Shown: in pieces, positions 26,595 to 34,985 of the stretch | How the letters are laid out: the number at the start of each line of letters is the position of its first letter | How positions within the stretch are numbered: position 1 is the stretch's first letter | Assembly (NCBI GenBank): GCA_019247605.1 | Contig: JAFBAS010000089.1 | Coordinates: forward strand, 1 to 47,211 | Direction of reading: 5' to 3' | Length of the DNA stretch: 47,211 nucleotides | Source of the DNA: Hyphomicrobiales bacterium | Lineage (GTDB): Bacteria; Pseudomonadota; Alphaproteobacteria; Rhizobiales; Beijerinckiaceae | Translations under genes and position numbers: made by a program | The notes under the pieces: model-generated | What the model was told of the DNA's origin: nothing | The model's database searches: none | Seen by the model: only the letters and a program-made list of their open reading frames with translations

Positions 26595-26660
26595 AGGAGG
26601 CCCCCATTGGATAGGCATCGCTATTGCGCCCGGAGCTTGAGAAAGCTGCCGGGCGTTTTT
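26595..26660 (+). ncRNA. Candidate small intergenic RNA
   Basis: A short unit has its own possible promoter (TTGACC at 26569-26574, then TAAAAA at 26590-26595 with a short 15-nt spacer). It contains a GGAGGCCCCC stretch and ends in a strong hairpin with a T-run. No plus-strand gene lies upstream, so the terminator must serve a transcript that begins in this gap. The GGAGG segment near the 5' end is exposed. No RNA family was recognised. The terminator is much better supported than the promoter. Confidence 0.3.
26627..26660 (+). terminator. Rho-independent terminator
   Basis: Arms CGCCCGG (26627-26633) and CCGGGCG (26649-26655), extended inward by AGCTT and AAGCT with one bulged G, then TTTTT and CATTTT. 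The stem is 12 bp. It works only on the plus strand because the T-run is on the right. Confidence 0.7.
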
Positions 26661-26682
26661 CATTTTGCGCCGTATTACACCG

Positions 26683-26893
26683 TTGCCGCCAAGGGAAGGC
26701 GTGGATGACCGGGCCGAAGCTCGGTCATGACAGAGCAGTTTTCCACGTCGTCATGCCCGCACTCGTTGCGGGTACCCACGCCTTTCCACCTTTGCCGCCA
26801 AGATAAGGCGTGGATGACCGGGCCGAAGCCCGGCCATGACGGAGCAAATTTCCACACCGTCATGCCCGCACTCGTTGCGGGTACCCACGCGTT
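26683..26893. repeat. Two tandem copies of a 109-bp palindromic intergenic repeat
   Basis: The block starting TTGCCGCC at 26683 recurs at 26792 with high identity. Each copy contains GCGTGGATGACCGGGC, a hairpin ATGACCGGGC-CGAA-GCCCGGCCAT (best in copy 2), a GAGCA block with a TTTCCAC segment, and a second hairpin CCCGCA-CTCGT-TGCGGG. Related modules recur at 30380-30505 and 44750-45060, so this is a dispersed family similar in organisation to bacterial interspersed mosaic elements. Confidence 0.75.
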
Positions 26894-26918
26894 GGACGCG
26901 CAAGAGGAGATCACCACC

Positions 26919-28712
26919 TCACTCCGGCAGCCCCGCAAGCCGCAAGCCCTCGGCGTAGCGGCGCACATAATCGCCGCGATGCGGCGTGATCGCGATGATC
27001 TGCGCGATCGTGATGTCCGGATGCCCTTCGCGCAGAAGACGCACGGCTTCACGTGCTTCCTCGATACGTCCGAGAAGCGCGAGGCAAGCCGCCATCGAAC
27101 GAAGCGGCCAGAGGAGCTCGGGACGTTCGAGCATGCCTTTTCGGCACCAGGCGAGCGACTCCTCGTAGCGGCCGGCCGCGAAATGCGCGTTGCGAATGCC
27201 GAAATAGCAGTTGAAGTTCATCGGGTCGAAAGGGCTCAGGCGGATGGCGCGTTCGAAATGTTCGATCGCGATCTCGGGCCGATCGAGAAAGGCATTCACC
27301 CAACCGCTGCGGTTCCATGCCATGGCGGAATTGGGGTCGAGCGCCACCGCCTTCTCGATCAAGGCCGCGGCCCTCTCGAGATCGCCGATCACCGAATGGG
27401 CGGCGCCCAAGGCCGTGAGCACCATCGGATCGCCGTTGCTCGCGTCTCCGGCCAATTTCGCAAGACGCAACCCTTCGGCCTTCGCCTCCTCGAGCGCCGG
27501 CGTCCAGTTGTAGATGACCTTGCGCGCCTGGCACCAGGCGGCAAGCGCGAGCGCGGGCGAATACTCCGGCTCGATCTCGATCGCCCTTTGCAGGTGATCG
27601 AGCGCCGTCGTGTTCGCCACCGGGTCGAAGGCCCAGATGAACGGGTAGGCGCGCAGCATGCATTCGTAAGCATCGAGACTTTCGGGCCTCTTGCGCCGGG
27701 TGCGCTCGATTTCGGCCAGAAGGAGCGAGGGCTGGATCGCACCCACGATGTTTTCGGTGATGCGATCCTGGAGATCGAAAATAGCCTCGACCCCGCCGTC
27801 ATATCGGTCGGACCAGATGTGGCTTCCCGATGCCGCATCGAGCAGTTGCGCCGTGATGCGCACGCGCTCACCCGCCTTGCGCACGCTCCCGGCCAGCAAA
27901 TAGCGAACGCCGAGATCATGGCCGATCTGTTTCGCATCGACAGCCTTGCCCTTGTAGGTGAAGCTCGTATTGCGCGCGATCACGAACAAGGAGCGGACGC
28001 GCGACAGGGCCATGATGATCTCTTCGGCAACCCCGTCGGCGAAATATTCCTGCGCGGGATCGCCGCTCATGTTCGGGAAGGGCAGCAGGGCAAGCGAAGG
28101 CTTTTCCGGAAGGGCTGGTGCCGGATGCGACGCGTGCGCCTCCATCTCCACCCGAAAGACGCGTATCGGCTTTGCGATGTTTTTGAGCGTGTGCTCGCCG
28201 AGATCGGTGAAGCCGATATTCAGCTTGCCTTCGGCGTCCTCTTTCGCCCGACCCGACACGCAGATGCCGCCAGGCTCGGCCATTCGCTCAAGTCGCGCCG
28301 CGACGTTGACGCCCTCACCAAAAAGATCGGCGCCGGCGAAGATGATGTCGCAGACATTGATCCCCATCCTGGCCTCGATCCGTTTGTCCGGTGAGACTTC
28401 GGCATTGCGCTGAGCCATGGAGCGCTGGACCTCGACGGCACATCGCAGAGCATCCACGACGCTGGCGAATTCGACCAGGACGCCGTCGCCCGTGGTTTTC
28501 ACGAGCCGGCCGTGGTGCTGCACGAGCTTCGGGTTCACGAGCTCCTGGCGAACCGCTCTCAACCGGGCGAGCGTGCCCTCTTCATCGGCCCCCATCAAGC
28601 GGCTGTATCCGGCGATGTCGGCTGAAAGAATGGCCGTGAGCCGGCGTTGGACGCGAGAGACAGGATCAGGCTTTGATGTTTGGTGCATCGTCGTTCCGTC
28701 CAAAGTCGCCAT
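26919..28712 (-). CDS. Class III adenylate/guanylate cyclase with TolB-like and TPR regions
   Basis: A 597-residue cytoplasmic protein expected to make a cyclic nucleotide. The cyclase homology domain (about 22-190) has both metal-binding aspartates, in ILSADIAGYSRL (Asp32) and KTTGDGVLVEF (Asp76), and GEGVNVAARLERMAEPGGI. A TolB-N-like region follows (about 220-340: LALLPFPNMSGDPAQEYFADG, YLLAGSVRK), then four or more TPR repeats (about 390-570: LEKAVALDPNSAMAW, FERAIRLSPFDPMN type). No membrane segment is seen. This architecture is common in Bradyrhizobium relatives. The ATG at 28712 has GAGGA upstream. Substrate (ATP or GTP) cannot be read with confidence. It is divergent from a LysR gene. 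Confidence 0.85.
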   Translation of the reverse strand: MATLDGTTMHQTSKPDPVSRVQRRLTAILSADIAGYSRLMGADEEGTLARLRAVRQELVNPKLVQHHGRLVKTTGDGVLVEFASVVDALRCAVEVQRSMAQRNAEVSPDKRIEARMGINVCDIIFAGADLFGEGVNVAARLERMAEPGGICVSGRAKEDAEGKLNIGFTDLGEHTLKNIAKPIRVFRVEMEAHASHPAPALPEKPSLALLPFPNMSGDPAQEYFADGVAEEIIMALSRVRSLFVIARNTSFTYKGKAVDAKQIGHDLGVRYLLAGSVRKAGERVRITAQLLDAASGSHIWSDRYDGGVEAIFDLQDRITENIVGAIQPSLLLAEIERTRRKRPESLDAYECMLRAYPFIWAFDPVANTTALDHLQRAIEIEPEYSPALALAAWCQARKVIYNWTPALEEAKAEGLRLAKLAGDASNGDPMVLTALGAAHSVIGDLERAAALIEKAVALDPNSAMAWNRSGWVNAFLDRPEIAIEHFERAIRLSPFDPMNFNCYFGIRNAHFAAGRYEESLAWCRKGMLERPELLWPLRSMAACLALLGRIEEAREAVRLLREGHPDITIAQIIAITPHRGDYVRRYAEGLRLAGLPE

Positions 28713-28888
28713 TCGATCCTCGGGCACGTTCCGCTTGCGGCAAGCGCTCTTGCGCGCCGCGCAACAGCCTCTCCTCATTTTCGGTAGTAACCGCCCCGAC
28801 CCTCGCAAAGTCGTTGCCAGGAAATAGCGGTCGAAAGCGCGGCAGCCAAATTTAAAGTTCAGATAACTGTGATAAGGTCTACTTTGAG

Positions 28889-29860
28889 ATGCGCAGTCTT
28901 AATCTCGACCAGATGCGAACGCTCATCGAAGTGGTGGCGCTCGGCAATTTCTCGGCCGCGGCGCGCCGGCTCAACCTCACGCAGCCGGCGGTCAGCTTGC
29001 ACATCAAGGAGCTCGAGCACCGCTTCGGCGTGCGGCTCATCGAGCGCATGGGGACGCGCGCCTACGCCACGGCGCCCGGCAAGGAGCTGGTGGAACGCGC
29101 CGGCCGCATCATCCGCGAGTGCGACGGCACCGATGACGCGATGCGCCGCTTCCACGATGGCTGGATCGGCTCGGTGCATATCGGGACCACGCTCACGGCG
29201 CTCACCTATGAGCTCCCGCCGATCCTGAAGAAGCTGCGCGGCGACCACCCGGGGATCGATCTTCTCGTAACCAACATGCCGACGCGCGACAGCGTCGAAC
29301 ACATCATGAAGAATGCGGTCGACCTCGCTCTCGTGACCTTGCCCGTGAAGGCTGCGAGCCTTCGAATCACGCCCTTGCGCCCGGAAACCCTCGTCGCGAT
29401 CTTTCCCGCGGGCCAAGCCGACATCCCCGATGAAGTCACGCCGGAATACGTGGCCCGCCAACCGCTCGTGCTCGAACACCCGCGCGGCGCCGTCCACGCC
29501 CTCGTCATACAATGGCTCGCAAAGCACCTGCCCTTGCGGCGCGCGCCCATGCATATCGGCACGGTCGAGGCGATGAAAAGGGTCGTTGCTTCCAATCTCG
29601 GCATGTCGATCGTCCCCGATGTGGCGGTCGCGGACGGACCGCCCGATCTCATGGTGCGGGAGCTCAAACCGAAACTTCCATGCACGCTCGCTCTCATCGA
29701 GCATCGCAACAAGCCGAAGGAGCCGGCATTCGAGATCGTGCGCGCGGCTCTTCTCGAGCTCAGAAGACATGGCGCCGACGCTTCAGATGATCGGGAGCGC
29801 CCCCAACCGAAGCCGCTTGCCGGACCACGCAAACCCGCACGAAGCGCTCACGTTCTCTGA
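28889..29860 (+). CDS. LysR-family transcriptional regulator
   Basis: A 323-residue regulator. The winged helix-turn-helix is at 5-63 (LDQMRTLIEVVALGNFSAAA, LTQPAVSLHIKELEHRFG), followed by a type 2 periplasmic-binding-like effector domain (about 92-295, starting GSVHIGTTLTALTYELPPIL). The target is not evident. LysR proteins usually control a divergent neighbour, here the cyclase, across 176 nt. That gap contains two GATAA direct repeats just before the start. The last 25 residues (R/P/K-rich) extend beyond the usual family length. Confidence 0.88.
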   Translation: MRSLNLDQMRTLIEVVALGNFSAAARRLNLTQPAVSLHIKELEHRFGVRLIERMGTRAYATAPGKELVERAGRIIRECDGTDDAMRRFHDGWIGSVHIGTTLTALTYELPPILKKLRGDHPGIDLLVTNMPTRDSVEHIMKNAVDLALVTLPVKAASLRITPLRPETLVAIFPAGQADIPDEVTPEYVARQPLVLEHPRGAVHALVIQWLAKHLPLRRAPMHIGTVEAMKRVVASNLGMSIVPDVAVADGPPDLMVRELKPKLPCTLALIEHRNKPKEPAFEIVRAALLELRRHGADASDDRERPQPKPLAGPRKPARSAHVL

Positions 29861-29893
29861 GCCCAGCGGAAAACAAGGCGGGAGCGGCCTCGA

Positions 29894-30331
29894 TCACTTT
29901 TCGCTCGGATCGGGGAAGAAGAGGATGTTCTTTTCTCCTTCCGCAACGCCGGTCGCGCCGATCTCGATCGTGTCGCCGACCTTCAATCCGCCGATGCTGA
30001 AACCGGTGATGCTCCGCGCGTTCACGTAACCGACCACGGAAAGCGATCCGGTCGGCGGAGCGGTCGACCCGCAGCTTTGGCCCGAGCCTCGCATATCGAC
30101 AAAAAAGGTCATCGGCTTGCCCTTGGCGATGGCCTGGTGCTGCACCGCATAGATGTATGAGGTCAGCTCGATCTGAGTGCCGAGCTTCTTGGAGCAGGTC
30201 ACGCTGGACTTGGCGGGTGTCCAGCAAAGCCTGGTGCAGGCAAAACTTTGCTGCTGCGCCGAGGCGCTCCCTGTCGAGAGGATAAGGCAAAGAGAAAGAG
30301 CAAAAGAGCCCTTTCGTCCGATGATGCGCAT
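29894..30331 (-). CDS. Small secreted protein of unknown function
   Basis: A 145-residue product with a clear signal peptide (RKGSFALSLCLILSTGSASA, cleavage after ASA). The mature part has four cysteines (ACTRLCW, VTCSKK, GQSCGS), which could pair in the periplasm. Its C-terminal half (VVGYVNARSITGFSIGG, VGDTIEIGATG) looks beta-rich. No family was recognised. The ATG at 30331 is chosen because it begins at the signal peptide; the ribosome-binding site is weak. It converges on the LysR gene with 33 nt between the stops. Confidence 0.55.
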   Translation of the reverse strand: MRIIGRKGSFALSLCLILSTGSASAQQQSFACTRLCWTPAKSSVTCSKKLGTQIELTSYIYAVQHQAIAKGKPMTFFVDMRGSGQSCGSTAPPTGSLSVVGYVNARSITGFSIGGLKVGDTIEIGATGVAEGEKNILFFPDPSEK

Positions 30332-30379
30332 CTCGGCGCGATAGCACGAATGGAAGATCGTGCCACGAGGCTTTGAAGG

Positions 30380-30505
30380 CATGACGTGCCCGGCCGAAGC
30401 CGTGACGGAGAAACGTTCCCCCCTCGTCATGCGCGCACCCACGCCTTAACTCGCCTCGCGCAGGGAGGGCAGGCGTGGATGCCCGCCCAAGGTCCGGCAT
30501 GACGG
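30380..30505. repeat. Copy of the palindromic intergenic repeat family
   Basis: Blocks GCATGACG-GCCCGGCCGAAGCC, GTGACGGAGAAACGTT, CGTCATGCGCGCACCCACGC and GGCGTGGATGCCCG match modules of the repeats at 26683-26893 and 44750-45060, in altered order. It fills most of the 250-nt gap between two minus-strand genes. Confidence 0.6.
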
Positions 30506-30581
30506 ATAGCATCAGGGTTGGGTTTTCACCCGCGGTGCCGCTATGGCCTCACCCCATTCCCGGCGACCGCGCACCGTTCTT

Positions 30582-30821
30582 TCACTTCTGTGCGAAGCGC
30601 TGGGCGGACTTCAGTTCCTCTCTCAGCCGGTCCCTGTAGGCGAGGAGCATGGCAAGCGAAGTCTCGAAGGTGGCGCAGAGCGTCTTCGACTGGGTCGTGT
30701 CATGCCCGTCGCGCTCCAGCTCAGAGGCGATTTCTCTTTGACGCTGAAGGTGGCGTATTCCCTCGGCCGCCCGGCCTTCAGCCTCGGCCAGATGACGTTC
30801 CATGGTCGACAGGCTCGCCAT
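30582..30821 (-). CDS. Small coiled-coil protein associated with HWE kinases
   Basis: A 79-residue, almost entirely helical protein, with HLQRQREIASELERDGHDT and AYRDRLREEL. This pattern recurs in short proteins next to response regulators and HWE kinases in Hyphomicrobiales (recall, not searched). It lies 50 nt downstream of a response regulator on the same strand and may be an accessory of that signalling set. No catalytic residues are seen. The start may be 30821 or the Met at 30803. Confidence 0.6.
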   Translation of the reverse strand: MASLSTMERHLAEAEGRAAEGIRHLQRQREIASELERDGHDTTQSKTLCATFETSLAMLLAYRDRLREELKSAQRFAQK

Positions 30822-30871
30822 GTATTCGAGATGGCGCTCGGGAAGGCGAGGTCAAGGCCCACGGTGTCCGG

Positions 30872-31258
30872 CTAGAGAAGCTCGCAGACGGCAGCCACGA
30901 TGTTGCGGGGTTCGGCGGGTTTGTGAAGGAGAACGCATCCGGGCCACTCGGCGCGAACCGGGTCGGTGTTCCCCTGTCCGGTGTAAAAGAGGAAAGGTAC
31001 GCCGCGCTCCTTGAGGCGCCTCGCGGCCGGCGCGATCGTTTCGCGCCCGAGCCGAATGTCGAGGATGGCGGCCGCGAGACCGTCAGCCTCCGCGCACGAA
31101 AGGGCCTGCTTCAGCGTGCGGCAGGCCCCGACGATCTCCGCGCCTGCCGCGACCAGCACCGACTCCAATTCCAGGAGGATCAGAAAATCATCTTCGACGA
31201 CGAGCAGTCGCACTCCTGTGAGAGGGAGAGGAACCTCATGATCGGAGCTCGGTTCCAT
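30872..31258 (-). CDS. Single-domain response regulator
   Basis: A 128-residue stand-alone receiver. The acidic pocket (VVEDDF, residues 21-25), phospho-acceptor Asp67 in AAILDIRLG, Thr in FYTGQG and lysine in LLHKPAEP are all present, so it should be phosphorylatable. It has no output domain, as is typical of regulators paired with HWE kinases. The start at 31258 lies inside the kinase gene, overlapping its end by 23 nt, so the two are translationally linked. The kinase at 31236-34781 is its likely partner. Confidence 0.85.
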   Translation of the reverse strand: MEPSSDHEVPLPLTGVRLLVVEDDFLILLELESVLVAAGAEIVGACRTLKQALSCAEADGLAAAILDIRLGRETIAPAARRLKERGVPFLFYTGQGNTDPVRAEWPGCVLLHKPAEPRNIVAAVCELL

Positions 31259-34200
31259 GCTCGTCAGCCTCCGGCAGCGGCAGCTCGATCGTGCAAACAA
31301 GCCCCTCCGGCCGAAATTCCCGAGTGACCACCGCGTTGGGAATGCCGCCCTCGATCAAGGCACTTCCAAGCCCCTTCTTGCCGTGAGGCTTGATCGGGGA
31401 ACGACCTGTCTCTTTCCACGAAACGGTCAGCGCGCGCTTTCCGTTCCGGGACGTGACGCTCCAGCTCACATCCACAGTGCCGTCGGGCTCCGAAAGAGGG
31501 CCATGCTTTGCAGCATTGGTGGCAAGCTCGTGCAGGACAAGGCCGAAAGGCGTCGCAAGATCGGCCGGCAGCGAGAGCGGCTCTCCCTTTATCCTGAGCC
31601 GGTTCTTTTTTTGCGTGACATAGGGCTCGAGCTGGTTGCGCGCGAGCGTACCGAGATCGGCGCCCTTCCAGTCCGATTCGACGAGAAGGCCATGCGCCAC
31701 GGCGAGTGCCGAGAGCCGCCCTTCGAAGCGCGCGACGAAATCCTCACCCGAACGGCTGTTGCGCAACGATTGATGCGCGATCACTTGCACGACCGCCAGG
31801 GTGTTCTTGACGCGATGGGTGAGCTCACCGAGCAAAAGTTGCTGGCGGGATTCCCATTGTCTGCGTTCCGTGATGTCGTGCGTGCTTTCAATGGCCAGGC
31901 GTTTCTCCCCGAGCGTGTCGAGAACGATCCGGCTCTCGACGATCAGTTCGCGGCCGTTCTTGGTTCTGTGCGTGAGCACCCCGTTCCAGATGCCGTCGCG
32001 CAGCAACATCTCCTTGACCGCGCCGAAAGAAGACCCGGGCACGATCGTCCTGAGAAGCTGCTCCTTTTTCTTCCCGAGAGCCTCCTCGCGGCTGTAGCCA
32101 TAGAGCTCCTCGCTGCCTCGGTTCCACTCGACGACGCCGCCGTCGTAATCCCAGATGAAAATCGGGTCGTGCGACAGATCGACGAGTCGCTTCACCCGCC
32201 GCAGCTCTTGCTCGCTCTGACGAAGGGCCCCCTCCACCTTGAGGCGATCGCTCACATCGAGGAAAGTGATCACCACCCCGTCGATTTTGTCATCGACCGT
32301 GCGGTAAGGGCGAAGGCGCACATCGTACCAGCGGCCGGCGCGGCTGCGCACCTCTCGCCGGATTGGGGAGAGATGCGCGAGCACGGCTTGCGAATCCTTC
32401 ACCAGGTCGTCGTATTCGAGAAGATGGACGAAATCCGTCACCACTCGTCCCTCGTCGCTCGGCGTGATGCGGAAAAGATCGGTCACCTGCTCGGTGAACC
32501 GCTTGATGCGCAGGTCGGGATCCAGGAACAACGTGCCGATCTCGGTTGCGGCCATGAGGTTTTGCAAATCGCTATGCGCACGCGAGACGACGTCGAGCTT
32601 CAGCTTGAGCTCGCTGTTGACGGTCTGTAGCTCCTCATTGATCGATTGCAGCTCTTCCTTGCTGGTCTCGAGCTCCTCGGATGTCGAGCGGTATTCCTCA
32701 TTGATCGATTGCAGCTCCTCATTCGCGGCGCGCAACTCCTCGTTCGCCGCCTCCGATTCCTCGCGCGTGGTGCGCATGCGTGACTGAGTGAGCTGGAGCT
32801 CCTCGGTGAGCCGGCGCACCGTCTCGTCCGTGGCGTTCTGCTGACCGGTCGTGGCGGCCAGAACCTGCTCGACCGCCTCGCCTTCGATGAAGAGCACCAC
32901 AGCGGTGCGAGGCCTTGCATCCGAGGCTTCCTCGACCGGCTTGACCTGGATATGCACGCGATGCGGCGACCCGTTGAAGCGCACGAGGATGGGCAAGGAA
33001 AGCGTGGGCTGGCGCTGCTCGAAGGCGCGATTGAGCGCGCTGCCAAGCTCGAATCGGAGCTCCGGACGCACGAGATCCACCAGATTTCCGCTCAGCGGCC
33101 CCCCCGACGGCTGGAGATAGCGCCCCGCATTCTCCGACAAGTGCACGACCCGATGAGCTTCGTCGACGAGGACGCTCGGTGGAGCGACCTTCTCGATGGC
33201 CCAACGGTGGGAGGCAGCCTCGTTGAGGAGCTCGGTCGGGCTCAGGCTGCGCGCGGCATGCGAGCCAGGCTCATGCATTCCAAGCCCGCCCAGCAGACGA
33301 GGCAAGAGGCGCGGCTTGTCCCCCGGATGGGCTGTCGACCGATAGATGCGTGATTTACGGTCGACGGTTTGGAACAGGCCGGGCGGGGTTTCGGCGGTCT
33401 CGGAGGAGCCGAGCAGCAAAAAGCCGTCCGGATTGAGGGCGTAATGGAAGGTGCTGCAGGCCTGCAGCTGCAGCTCGCGATCGAGATAGATCAAGAGGTT
33501 CCGACAGGAAATGAAGTCGATGCGGGAGAAGGGCGGATCCTTGAGAAGGCTGTGATTTGCGAACAGCACGAGGTCGCGTAATTCGCGCCGGATGCGATAA
33601 TGGTCGCCCTCGCGCGAGAAGAAACGGCGCAGGCGATCCTCGTTGACGTCCGCCTCGATCGCCGTGGGGTAGCGGCCCTCGCGTGCGATCGCGAGCGCTC
33701 GAATGTCGAGATCGGAGCCGAAAATCTGCAATGAGGGTCGTATTTCGCGGCGCGAGGATTCCTCGAGCAGCAACATGGCGATGGTGTAGGCCTCCTCACC
33801 GGTCGCACAGCCCGGCACCCAGACCCGAACCGCCGCGCTCGGGTCCTTGTTGTCGAAGAGGTGCGGGATCACACGTGACTTGACGGCGTCGAAAATCTCG
33901 GCGTCGCGGAAGAAGGTCGTGACCGAGATGAGCAGATCGCCGAGGAGCGATTGCGCCTCCTCGGCATTTTCACGCACGAAATTGTAGTACTCGCGCAGAT
34001 CGTCGGACCGTGTCACCTGCATGCGTCGGGCGATCCGCCGTACGATGGTCGAACGTTTGTATTGGGAAAAATCGTGCCCAGTGCGGACGCGCAAATGCGC
34101 GAGAATGCGCCGCAAGAGCTCGTCGTCGACGTCTTGGGAATCGCCGATCGAGACGCTCTCCTTGTTGCGCACGAGCTCGGCCAGTCGTGCGGCGAGCTCG

Positions 34201-34781
34201 TGCAACGGCAGCACGAAATCCGCCATTCCGGTCGCGATCGCACTACGCGGCATCGAGGGGTATTCGGCCTCGCTGGGATCTTGCACAAGGATGATGCCGC
34301 CCGCCTCCTTGACCGCCCCGACGCCGACCGCGCCATCCGAACCGGCGCCCGTCAGGATGACCGCGAAGCCGTCTCCGTGCTTTCCGGCGAGGGACCGGAA
34401 GAAGAAATCGATGGGCGCGCGTTGGCCGCGAGGCTCGTCGAATTTGGTGGTCGAGATCTCATGATCGGAGATGCGCAGGCCTCGGTTTGGAGGAATGACG
34501 TAGACGCTATTGGCCTGCAGCGTTGTGGTTTCCCCAACCGGTGTGACCCGCATCTTCGTGCGCGCCGCGAGGATGCTTGCAAGGTCGCTGTGGCTCTCCG
34601 GATCGAGATGCACGACCACCACAAAAGCGGCGCCCGTATCGGCGGGAACCGCCTCGAAGAAGTTTTGCAAGGCGGTGACGCCGCCAGCCGAGGCGCCGAT
34701 GCCGACCACGACGGGCCTGCCGCGTGTTTGCTCCGTCCGGTGCCGCTCTTCGGGTGCCGCTCGCTCGTCGCCATCTCCCAT
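31236..34781 (-). CDS. CheB-CheR-PAS-HWE histidine kinase fusion
   Basis: A 1181-residue cytoplasmic sensor. The order is: CheB methylesterase (about 22-200; Ser31 in GIGASAGG, His in VVHLDPESH, Asp in TGAGSDG); CheR methyltransferase (about 215-485; WVPGCATGEEAYTIAML for S-adenosylmethionine, FISCRNLLIYLD); a PAS-like segment; a long coiled coil (about 645-725) with repeated E-E-L-Q-S-I-N-E heptads; two PAS domains (about 730-840 and 865-975); and an HWE kinase with phospho-acceptor His989 in LGELTHRVKNTL and the ATP-binding LVLHELATNAAKHG. All catalytic sets look intact. The ATG at 34781 has GAGGTGG upstream. Such CheB/CheR fusions are not flagellar chemotaxis proteins as such, and their methylation target is generally unknown. 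Confidence 0.92.
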   Translation of the reverse strand: MGDGDERAAPEERHRTEQTRGRPVVVGIGASAGGVTALQNFFEAVPADTGAAFVVVVHLDPESHSDLASILAARTKMRVTPVGETTTLQANSVYVIPPNRGLRISDHEISTTKFDEPRGQRAPIDFFFRSLAGKHGDGFAVILTGAGSDGAVGVGAVKEAGGIILVQDPSEAEYPSMPRSAIATGMADFVLPLHELAARLAELVRNKESVSIGDSQDVDDELLRRILAHLRVRTGHDFSQYKRSTIVRRIARRMQVTRSDDLREYYNFVRENAEEAQSLLGDLLISVTTFFRDAEIFDAVKSRVIPHLFDNKDPSAAVRVWVPGCATGEEAYTIAMLLLEESSRREIRPSLQIFGSDLDIRALAIAREGRYPTAIEADVNEDRLRRFFSREGDHYRIRRELRDLVLFANHSLLKDPPFSRIDFISCRNLLIYLDRELQLQACSTFHYALNPDGFLLLGSSETAETPPGLFQTVDRKSRIYRSTAHPGDKPRLLPRLLGGLGMHEPGSHAARSLSPTELLNEAASHRWAIEKVAPPSVLVDEAHRVVHLSENAGRYLQPSGGPLSGNLVDLVRPELRFELGSALNRAFEQRQPTLSLPILVRFNGSPHRVHIQVKPVEEASDARPRTAVVLFIEGEAVEQVLAATTGQQNATDETVRRLTEELQLTQSRMRTTREESEAANEELRAANEELQSINEEYRSTSEELETSKEELQSINEELQTVNSELKLKLDVVSRAHSDLQNLMAATEIGTLFLDPDLRIKRFTEQVTDLFRITPSDEGRVVTDFVHLLEYDDLVKDSQAVLAHLSPIRREVRSRAGRWYDVRLRPYRTVDDKIDGVVITFLDVSDRLKVEGALRQSEQELRRVKRLVDLSHDPIFIWDYDGGVVEWNRGSEELYGYSREEALGKKKEQLLRTIVPGSSFGAVKEMLLRDGIWNGVLTHRTKNGRELIVESRIVLDTLGEKRLAIESTHDITERRQWESRQQLLLGELTHRVKNTLAVVQVIAHQSLRNSRSGEDFVARFEGRLSALAVAHGLLVESDWKGADLGTLARNQLEPYVTQKKNRLRIKGEPLSLPADLATPFGLVLHELATNAAKHGPLSEPDGTVDVSWSVTSRNGKRALTVSWKETGRSPIKPHGKKGLGSALIEGGIPNAVVTREFRPEGLVCTIELPLPEADEHGTELRS

Positions 34782-34932
34782 GACACCACCTCGAAATGCC
34801 GCGCGCTGAGATTATCCAATATAGTGCCAGCCTTCAAATCTCATATGCTTCGAAACATGCCCATGATCGCGCAGCCTCCGGCGGGCGGCGCGGCAGTGGC
34901 GAGGCGCCCTGCACTCAGTTTTTCCCGGCTAT

Positions 34933-34957
34933 GGAACAAAACGATGAGCAACTTGTT
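34933..34957 (+). promoter_or_regulatory. Possible EcfG-type (general stress) promoter of the second cheB
   Basis: GGAAC (34933-34937), a 16-nt spacer and TGTT (34954-34957) resemble the alphaproteobacterial EcfG consensus GGAAC-N16/17-CGTT, with three of four matches at -10. Transcription would start near 34965, about 20 nt before the ATG at 34986. HWE kinases often feed the EcfG pathway, which makes the match more interesting, but it is a short motif. Confidence 0.35.
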
Positions 34958-34985
34958 TGCGTCGCGGGAGCGAGCGGAGATGCGC

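Larger units (their letters stand above)
26453..26918. other. 466-nt intergenic region with hairpins, possible small RNA and tandem repeats
   Basis: No protein gene is seen. From left to right the region holds: the livG upstream region; a perfect hairpin CTCCGC-CGT-GCGGAG (26527-26541); a TTAGAGTT motif (26555-26562); a possible promoter and small RNA with a strong intrinsic terminator (26569-26660); and two tandem copies of a 109-bp palindromic repeat reaching almost to the stop of the cyclase gene. Confidence 0.6.

Noticed and set aside
26683-26893. CRISPR-like array
   Set aside because: Only two long units with internal palindromes, no constant short repeat with unique spacers and no cas genes.
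26727-28394. 555-residue plus-strand frame over the repeats and the cyclase gene
   Set aside because: It begins in repeat DNA and runs antisense to the cyclase, whose catalytic motifs are intact.
28713-28888. LysR operator in the cyclase/LysR gap
   Set aside because: Two GATAA repeats and an imperfect AAAGT/ACTTT pair are visible, but no convincing T-N11-A palindrome, so no site is called.
33951-34985. N-terminal extension of the second CheB into the kinase gene
   Set aside because: The extension is antisense to the CheB-CheR kinase and has no similarity to CheB; the start at 34986 has a proper ribosome-binding site.
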